A DNA stretch of 36,551 nt from Bradyrhizobiaceae bacterium. Lineage in GTDB: Bacteria; Pseudomonadota; Alphaproteobacteria; Rhizobiales; Aestuariivirgaceae. The notes beneath the pieces are model-generated. The model was given only the letters and a program-made list of their open reading frames with translations, was not told the origin of the DNA and made no database searches. Positions 31,518 through 36,551 of this stretch are shown here, piece after piece (position 1 is the stretch's first letter; each line of letters begins with the position of its first letter). The stretch is from positions 1 through 36,551 of the forward strand of contig CANJMQ010000038.1 of the NCBI GenBank assembly GCA_947475225.1. Reading direction: 5' to 3'. Made by a program: the position numbers and the translations under genes.

Positions 31518-32522
31518 TTGACCGAGCCGGCTGACAGTCTGTTGCAGACGCCAGAGCAGCCGGAGGAGGAAGCCCCGCGCAGGAAACGCAAGCCCACTGG
31601 CGGGTTCGAGTGCAAGCTCGGCCTGCTGCTGGGCCTCGCCGGCCTTGCCGCATCGCGGCTTGGGCAGTTGTGGATCGCCTTCGACGTCTTCTCGCATTTC
31701 ACGCTGCAGTTCGCGGTGATGACGGTTGGCTTCCTGATCGGCATGGTCATGCCGCGGGGGAAACTGCTCACCGCCTTCGTGGTGATGGTGCTTGGCATCG
31801 TGGCCATCGGGGCATGGCCGCATGTGGCCAGCCGTGAGCCGCATGTGGTCGGGCAGCTGCAGTCCGGCGAGCGGGCACTGAAGGTGGCGAGCTTCAACAC
31901 GTTTTGGGTCAACCAGAACGCCACGGCGGTGAAGGCGGAAATCGAACGGCTTGATGCCGACATCATCACGCTCATCGAAATGGGACCAGGCAAGAAGCCG
32001 ATCCTCGATCAGCTCAAGGGCCGCTATCCCTACCAGTTCCATTGCTATGAGGTGGACTATTGCAATTTCGCCGTGCTCTCGAAGCTGCCCTTCGTCGATG
32101 CGGAATCGCGCGGCAAATGGGCGGGCCCTTCCTTCATCCGGGTGAGGCTTGGTCCGGAGGCCGGCGGGCTCACAGTGTTTGGCGTGCATACCATCCGCTT
32201 TCCGCACTCGCTGGCGCAGTTCAGGGAGGTGACCGAGATCGCCAGGCTCATCGAGCGCACCGCCGGTCCACGGCTGGTGATGGGCGACTTCAACGCCACG
32301 CCCTTTTCGCGCATTCTGGGTGTTCTGCAGGACAGCGCCAACCTGACCCGCCTCACCAACCTGCCGAGCTGGCCCTCTGAGGCCGGGTTGCCGCAGATCG
32401 CCATCGACCACATCTTCGTTTCGCCCGGCATCCGGCAGCTGGAAGCCGAGCAGATTGGCGAGCCGGCAGGATCTGACCACTATCCGGTGACCGTGCGCAT
32501 CGCCGTGCCGGCCGCGCCTTAG
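31518..32522 (+). CDS. Endonuclease/exonuclease/phosphatase-family protein with N-terminal membrane segments
   Basis: The product has 334 residues from TTG at 31518 (GGAG upstream). A charged start is followed by two to three membrane helices (about 32-105). Then comes an EEP domain with ASFNTFW, T-L-I-E-M metal-binding Glu, GDFNATPFS and the C-terminal SDHYPV. Family members include membrane-held phosphodiesterases and nucleases acting on lipids or nucleic acids outside the inner membrane. The substrate is unknown. It follows the GST-like gene by 20 bp. Confidence 0.87.
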   Translation: MTEPADSLLQTPEQPEEEAPRRKRKPTGGFECKLGLLLGLAGLAASRLGQLWIAFDVFSHFTLQFAVMTVGFLIGMVMPRGKLLTAFVVMVLGIVAIGAWPHVASREPHVVGQLQSGERALKVASFNTFWVNQNATAVKAEIERLDADIITLIEMGPGKKPILDQLKGRYPYQFHCYEVDYCNFAVLSKLPFVDAESRGKWAGPSFIRVRLGPEAGGLTVFGVHTIRFPHSLAQFREVTEIARLIERTAGPRLVMGDFNATPFSRILGVLQDSANLTRLTNLPSWPSEAGLPQIAIDHIFVSPGIRQLEAEQIGEPAGSDHYPVTVRIAVPAAP

Positions 32523-32535
32523 GCGCAAAGCAAAA

Positions 32536-32553
32536 GGGCCGGAAAACCGGCCC
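32536..32553 (-). terminator. Rho-independent terminator of the 32583 gene
   Basis: GGGCCGG / CCGGCCC with an AAAA loop. On the minus strand it is followed by CTTTTGCTTT. It lies between convergent genes and fits the small secreted-protein gene. Confidence 0.65.
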
Positions 32554-32582
32554 CTGGCGTCGCGCAGTCAACAGGTGTGGGT

Positions 32583-32867
32583 TCAGTAGTCGAGCTGGGT
32601 ATTATCTCCCGGGTTTCCCGGGTTTTGCTCGTTCGTCAGATTGAAGATGTTGCTGTCGAACTGCTTCTTCTCGAGGTTCCGGTTATAGACCTCGGACTGA
32701 TAGATATCGACCTGTGCGTTGAACTTGCTCTGTTCGCTGTCCAGCGGCGGGGCGGCGTCCTGGCCTAGGCCATAGTCCTGTCCCATCGGGATGAAATTCT
32801 GGTCCGCCAGCGCGGGCAGGGACGACACGGCGAGTAGCGCGGAAGCAGCAAGCAAAGAATAACGCAT
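32583..32867 (-). CDS. Small secreted protein of unknown function
   Basis: The product has 94 residues. MRYSLLAASALLAVSSLPALA is a clear signal peptide with cleavage before DQNF. The rest is polar, with G-Q-D-Y-G-L-G-Q-D and an Asn-rich tail. No cysteine or membrane helix. GGAG lies 6-7 nt upstream of ATG 32867. Nothing in the neighbourhood suggests a role. Confidence 0.65.
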   Translation of the reverse strand: MRYSLLAASALLAVSSLPALADQNFIPMGQDYGLGQDAAPPLDSEQSKFNAQVDIYQSEVYNRNLEKKQFDSNIFNLTNEQNPGNPGDNTQLDY

Positions 32868-32966
32868 GGTCAACTCCATTCGTTCGCATGATAGCCCAAT
32901 CCTGCCAAGAAAGCATCTACAATCCGTGACTGGAGACGCCGGCGGCCCGGCCTCTGGGGGCGCTTG

Positions 32967-34001
32967 TCAGTCGTTGAACCCGACCTCGTCCACCAGCTTG
33001 GAGGCCTCGGGTTCCAGCCGGGCAATCTCGGCGACGTTGAGGGTATCTGGCGTGAAGCTGCCCCACGAGGTGACGATCGCGTTGGCCGGCACCTTGGGGT
33101 TCACCGGATACTCGAAATTGCCGTTGGCATAGAGCGCCTGGGCCTCGTCGCTGGCCAGGAATTCCATGAGTTTCAGGGCATTGTCCTTGTTCGGTGCATT
33201 GGCGGTGAGCAGCATGCCGGAGATGTTCACATGGGTGCCGAAGCCGGGCGAGGTGGGGAACACGATCTTCACCGCCTTGGCCCATTCCTTCTGCTCGGGT
33301 TCCTTCTCGTCGGTCAGCATCTTGCCCATGTAATAGGTGTTGGCGAGCGCCAGGTCGCATTCCCCGGCATAGACGCTCTTGGCCTGGCTGCGGTCGTTAC
33401 CTGACGGCTTGACGGCGAGATTGGCCTTCAGGCCCTGCAGCCACTGGCGCGCATAGTCCTCGCCCTTGTGGGCGATCATCGCCGCGATGAGGCCGAGGTT
33501 ATAGGGGTGGTTGCCCGGCCGCATGCAGATCTTGCCCTTCCACTTGGGGTCCGCCAGCTCTTCATAGGTGATGGCGGTGATCGGCGCCCGTTCGCGCGAG
33601 GCATAGACCACGCGGGCCCGCATGGTGAGGCCGAACCACTGATTGTCCTTGTCGCGCAGGTTGGCCGGCACATTGTCGAGGATCATCGGGTCGGTAACGG
33701 GCTGGGCAAGGCCGCGGCCCGCCGCCTCGACGAGGCGGCCGGCATCGGCGGTGAGCAGCAGGTCGGCCGGGCTGTTGCGGCCCTCCTGCGCCAGGCGCTC
33801 CACCAGGCCGTTGTCGGCGAAGACGGCGCGCACCTGGATGCCGGTCCGGGCGGTGAAGGCATCGAACAGCGGCTTGATCAGTTCGGGCTGGCGGTAGGTA
33901 TAGACATTAACCACGCCCTCGGCGCGCGCCTGATGTCCCGCTCCTGAAACGACTGCAAGCGTGAGGGCAAGACCGAGGATGCGGCGGCGGGTGGCGAACA
34001 T
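32967..34001 (-). CDS. Ferric-iron ABC transporter, periplasmic binding protein (FbpA/FutA type)
   Basis: The product has 344 residues. A twin-arginine-like basic start (MFATRRRILG) and signal peptide precede NVYTYRQPELIKPLFDAF. Tyr223-Tyr224 in NTYYMGKM are the paired iron-ligating tyrosines of this family, and M-R-P-G-N-H-P-Y fits the other lobe. It binds Fe3+ for an ABC permease, but no permease or ATPase gene follows in the window, so it is orphaned here. GGAG lies 8 nt before ATG 34001. An Irr/ICE-like palindrome lies 92 bp upstream. Confidence 0.92.
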   Translation of the reverse strand: MFATRRRILGLALTLAVVSGAGHQARAEGVVNVYTYRQPELIKPLFDAFTARTGIQVRAVFADNGLVERLAQEGRNSPADLLLTADAGRLVEAAGRGLAQPVTDPMILDNVPANLRDKDNQWFGLTMRARVVYASRERAPITAITYEELADPKWKGKICMRPGNHPYNLGLIAAMIAHKGEDYARQWLQGLKANLAVKPSGNDRSQAKSVYAGECDLALANTYYMGKMLTDEKEPEQKEWAKAVKIVFPTSPGFGTHVNISGMLLTANAPNKDNALKLMEFLASDEAQALYANGNFEYPVNPKVPANAIVTSWGSFTPDTLNVAEIARLEPEASKLVDEVGFND

Positions 34002-34038
34002 CGGGCAACTCCGTGACAGTCGATGCGGCTTGGCGGAT

Positions 34039-34067
34039 TTATGACGCAGCGGGCGAGATCCTGTCAA
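34039..34067 (-). promoter_or_regulatory. Promoter of the ferric-iron binding protein gene
   Basis: On the minus strand a perfect -35 TTGACA (34062-34067) is followed after 17 bp by TCATAA (34039-34044). Initiation near 34031 leaves a 30-nt leader. Confidence 0.6.
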
Positions 34068-34092
34068 CAAAAACCGACTAAAATACTCGGAC

Positions 34093-34109
34093 TTAAGAAT
34101 GGTTCCAAA
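34093..34109. promoter_or_regulatory. Irr/ICE-like iron-response palindrome
   Basis: TTAAGAATGGTTCCAAA matches the Irr-box consensus TTTAGAA-N3-TTCTAAA with two mismatches. It lies 25 bp upstream of the -35 box of the iron-binding protein gene, a position fitting activation by Irr under iron limitation. Confidence 0.5.
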
Positions 34110-34170
34110 CTGGATACCTGGCCCCGTCCGGTCTATGATGATCTGCAGGGCAACAGGAAGATTTTGAATC

Positions 34171-34377
34171 ATGGCATTCGAGCAACTGAAGGCGCAGATC
34201 GGCATGCTCCTGGGCGAGATGAACGACCAGCCGGAAGACCTGCATGAGCTCTACCTGCAGGTTCACCAGGAACTGAACCAGATGCGCGCCACCGGGATGG
34301 ACCTTCCCGCCGATCTGGTGGAACTCGAGCAGCGCCTCCTCGCGGAGTTCCCGGTGGTTCCGCCCCCCAAGGCATAA
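34171..34377 (+). CDS. Small conserved helical protein
   Basis: The product has 68 residues, mostly alpha-helical and acidic: MAFEQLKAQIGMLLGEMNDQ, then LYLQVHQELNQMRATG and LVELEQRLLAEFP. No membrane helix or signal peptide. Small proteins of this kind occur in Hyphomicrobiales without known role. Divergent from the iron-binding protein gene and 55 bp before tRNA-Ser. Confidence 0.6.
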   Translation: MAFEQLKAQIGMLLGEMNDQPEDLHELYLQVHQELNQMRATGMDLPADLVELEQRLLAEFPVVPPPKA

Positions 34378-34432
34378 CCCCACCACGGCAGGCTTGCATC
34401 CCCCGTCAAATCACGGCAAAAGCCCCCCAGCA

Positions 34433-34525
34433 GGAGACGTGGCCGAGAGGCTGAAGGCAACGGTTTGCTAAATCGTCATACGCTTTCAAGGCGTATCGAG
34501 GGTTCGAATCCCTCCGTCTCCGCCA
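34433..34525 (+). tRNA. tRNA-Ser (anticodon GCT)
   Basis: Acceptor GGAGACG / CGTCTCC, discriminator G, encoded CCA. Anticodon arm ACGGT-TTGCTAA-ATCGT with GCT, and a long variable arm (ACGC-TTTCAAG-GCGT) as in class II tRNA. T arm GAGGGTTCGAATCCCTC. Confidence 0.96.
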
Positions 34526-35058
34526 TTCACTTTATATAACCTATTGTTGTGTATAGGATATTCCTGCGGAAGAAATGATCGCTCCTAGCGTTGCTCCTAC
34601 CGGAACGGCTTGTCTACGACACCGGAGCTATTTTGTCCCCACGGGTGTTCGGGTCCTTCACGTCCATAGTTCTTACATTCTTCAAGAAGTAATAACTCGG
34701 ACTTCTCTCAAGATGAAATAACCCGGCTTGAACCCGACGCGCCGAGTTCGTAGCGATTGCCCATCTTTCACTCAAGTGTACCGACATCGCCTTCGCTCAC
34801 ACCGCTACGGACGCCATTGGCCTATGCGTTCCCAACCCGTGCCCCGCCGGAGAAGCGAACAGCAATTATATCTCCTTTTATTGCTCCGGTAAGGCAGAGG
34901 CTTTTCTGCCGCCGTCTCGGCACTGCCCCCGGCAGAGGATGCCACTCCCGGCCCGCAGGGGAACGCCCGATGAAAGCCCCGAGAAAACTTTTGCACATGT
35001 ACACGGTTGCAAAATGCAAAGGGCTGCCGTGTAGTCCGCCGTAGGGAAGGGCGGGTTC
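34526..35058. other. Lower-GC intergenic stretch after tRNA-Ser
   Basis: About 530 bp with clearly lower GC and no coding frame of recognisable character. It follows the 3' end of tRNA-Ser directly, the usual target of phage and island integrases. No second copy of the tRNA 3' end is visible in the window, so the other end of any element lies outside. Confidence 0.4.
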
Positions 35059-35472
35059 ATGTCTGAGAAGCGAGAGCCGGACAGTCCGTGGCCGGGTTTG
35101 CGGGACTATATCGTCTCGGCTGTTGCCGTGAACCGTGACCTTGCCAGCACGGGCGGACGAATACGGACCTTCATCAGGTGGGTCTTCGACATGCTGACAT
35201 ATGTTTTGATGGCCGCTGGCCTATACTACCTCGGCCACCGGACGCAGAACTGGTAGCTCTCGAACGCCGCATTTGCGCTCATGGGGCTTCTGAGCGCCTA
35301 CGTTTACACCTACCTTGATCCCCTCATCATTCGATTGCTGCCAGCGAAGCCGAATGCAGCCATCAACTTTGTGGTTCACCTTGTGGTCATCGGCGGCCTT
35401 TCCCTCGCAACTACCTCTGGGATTGCCGCCATCGTCAAGCAGGTTGCAGATGCCAATCTCGCCATCCCGTAG
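35059..35472 (+). pseudogene. Small membrane protein split by an in-frame TAG
   Basis: One frame runs from ATG 35059 (GGAAGG upstream) to the stop at 35470-35472 but is broken by TAG at 35254-35256, between TGG and CTC. Read through, it gives 137 codons. A soluble start (MSEKREPDSPWPGL) leads to three membrane helices: FDMLTYVLMAAGLYYLG before the stop, then LSNAAFALMGLLSAYVYTYL and FVVHLVVIGGLSLATTSG after it. The second half has no ribosome site of its own, so two separate genes are less likely. I do not recognise the family; in this setting a phage-encoded membrane protein is possible. Confidence 0.55.
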
Positions 35473-35577
35473 AGCGGCGGTATTACTTGAGGTCGGTCGT
35501 GATCGTCAGGCGCGGGCTCAATTCAGCCGGGGAAGAGGCGTTCTGTTCCCGGCCATCTTAGCGGCGGAGGTTGCGCG

Positions 35578-36270
35578 ATGAGCTTTGACTTCTGGGAATG
35601 GGCACCGGCTTTGCTGGCACTGGTATACGTGTTCTTGCTGTGGCTGCTGTGGCTGCTTATTCAACACTTGAAGCAGAAGAGGGAGCGGGAGCGGCGGGAA
35701 GCGTCCTACGCAGACCGCCGGACACCGCAGCATAAGCGGGACGAAATCCCGCAGAACGCCAGTGACGATGACAGGAAATTCTACAAGGACTTTGCCGCAA
35801 CAGCCGACTACCTAAACATGCTCTATGAGGAAACCGACTTCAGCTTCGAGAACACAGGGAAGCTCGAACCGAGTGGGTATACGGACGACGCTGAACGCGA
35901 GATCAAAATCTGGCACGGGCAACTCCCGAGCGGAAGCATCACCATAGGATGCAGACACCACGGCAGTCCAGAACTTGCGGTCGGCAGGGTCAAGTTCAAG
36001 CTCTCTCTGGTGAATGCGCGGTTTATGTCAGGGAACGAGGTTTTTAGCCTCGCTACTGAAGTCAGCCGGATGGTGGCCGTAGATGAGGAAGACCAGAAGC
36101 AAGTTTGGTTGCAGATCGGCATTCTGCATAGGATGGTTGACGCCATGTGGCGCACTGGCGAAGAGAGCACCACCACGCTCGATGTCGATTTCGTTTTTGT
36201 GGGTCGGCCACCTGATTGGTTCTTTGAGCATATGCAGAAGAGACTACAGATGCACCGCGAGCGGAGATAG
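35578..36270 (+). CDS. Membrane-anchored protein of unknown function
   Basis: The product has 230 residues. A single N-terminal helix (about 10-29, LLALVYVFLLWLLWLLIQHL) is followed by a highly charged linker (KQKRERERREASYADRR). The polar domain contains F-S-F-E-N-T-G-K-L-E-P-S-G-Y and ends HMQKRLQMHRERR. It has no named motif. It lies between the split membrane-protein gene and a tail-like gene, all on plus, which suggests a shared mobile origin. Confidence 0.65.
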   Translation: MSFDFWEWAPALLALVYVFLLWLLWLLIQHLKQKRERERREASYADRRTPQHKRDEIPQNASDDDRKFYKDFAATADYLNMLYEETDFSFENTGKLEPSGYTDDAEREIKIWHGQLPSGSITIGCRHHGSPELAVGRVKFKLSLVNARFMSGNEVFSLATEVSRMVAVDEEDQKQVWLQIGILHRMVDAMWRTGEESTTTLDVDFVFVGRPPDWFFEHMQKRLQMHRERR

Positions 36271-36288
36271 CGCTGTGCGTCCCCTAGA

Positions 36289-36551
36289 ATGGGCGGGACG
36301 AATGTCGTCGATGCGGAATTCGACGGAAACTTCCATGGCCTGGCGACAAGGCTTGTCGCTGTCGAGACCAACCCCGCGCAACCTGCACAGATCGAGGCCA
36401 TCACGAGTTCGGGGAGTGCCCTTACCATCACGATGGACAATGGCGACATCTATGGGCCCCTGCCCGTTCCTGCAGCGGCGCTCCGGTTCATGGGGACCTG
36501 GGTGTCCGGCACCGCCTACATGAAGAATGACGTCGTGCGCTATGGCAACGA
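36289..36551 (+). CDS. Phage tail-fibre-like protein, N-terminal part (runs off the window)
   Basis: About 87 residues from ATG 36289 are present. The segments ITSSGSALTITMDNGDIYGP and PAAALRFMGTWVSGTAYMKND, then V-V-R-Y-G-N, resemble repeats in phage tail fibres. There a D-G-x-x-Y-G-P strand is followed by W-x-x-x-x-x-Y-x-x-x-D-V-V. The ribosome site is weak, so the start is uncertain. If correct, the right end of the window lies inside a prophage or phage-derived island. Confidence 0.5.
   Translation, partial: MGGTNVVDAEFDGNFHGLATRLVAVETNPAQPAQIEAITSSGSALTITMDNGDIYGPLPVPAAALRFMGTWVSGTAYMKNDVVRYGN

Noticed and set aside
31368-32528. 386-codon antisense frame opposite the EEP gene
   Set aside because: The plus-strand protein carries complete catalytic motifs; the antisense product has none.
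17457-35256. Recoding of TAG as a sense codon in this genome
   Set aside because: TAG is the normal stop of several intact genes here (16524, 21130, 24247, 31518), so general recoding is excluded; local nonsense mutations are simpler.

Overview
The window is bacterial chromosomal DNA with high GC (about 60-65% by eye), dense short-spaced genes and family content that point to an alphaproteobacterium, most likely of the Hyphomicrobiales (Rhizobiales) type. Pointers are a class I PHA synthase, a mitochondrial-type NDUFS4-like complex I accessory subunit, a double cold-shock-domain protein followed by DUF192, CreA, YqjD/YqjE-like envelope proteins, an Irr/ICE-like iron box and GatB. No rRNA, CRISPR array, intact transposase or integrase is visible. 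The genus cannot be fixed from sequence alone.

Layout. 1-4.7 kb: 5' end of phaC (minus), then a DMT-type exporter, hom and recJ on plus, with near-identical promoters before the exporter and hom, then tRNA-Glu. 4.8-7.5 kb: a worn stretch with a C-terminal relic of a CPBP-type membrane protease, an intact alpha/beta hydrolase fused to a membrane domain, and an internally deleted relic of a multi-pass membrane protein. 7.6-11.1 kb: a compact minus-strand operon of formylglycine-generating enzyme, a membrane protein, a DUF202 protein and a sulfatase carrying the matching C-T-A-G-R site. 11.2-16.0 kb: small envelope proteins, a GIY-YIG protein, a 588-residue secreted protein made of cysteine-rich repeats (about 60 Cys), and an HPt-like/receiver-like/HD-GYP protein whose two phosphorelay sites are both lost. 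16.2-19.5 kb: ElaB/YqjD- and YqjE-like proteins, a zinc carboxypeptidase-like gene split by one in-frame TAG, and an SDR-cupin pair. 19.6-22.8 kb: gloA and cobB (divergent, 11 bp apart), a double cold-shock protein with DUF192, then tRNA-Pro, the NDUFS4-like gene and tRNA-Arg.

22.9-26.9 kb: a Fic-family AMP transferase with its own inhibitory helix, preceded by two copies of a 33-bp inverted repeat, then a secreted phosphoesterase, a rhodanese and an unrecognised protein. 26.9-34.4 kb: creA and metC, a small membrane protein with gatB, a GST-fold protein with a histone-H1-like Lys/Ala/Pro tail, an EEP-family phosphohydrolase, a small secreted protein, and an orphan ferric-iron binding protein behind an Irr-like palindrome. 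34.4-36.5 kb: tRNA-Ser followed by lower-GC DNA with unfamiliar membrane proteins (one broken by TAG) and the start of a phage tail-like protein. This looks like the edge of an integrated element.

The best candidates for new biology are the cysteine-repeat secreted protein, the Fic locus with its duplicated operator, the self-contained sulfatase-maturation operon and the doubly degenerate phosphorelay HD-GYP protein.
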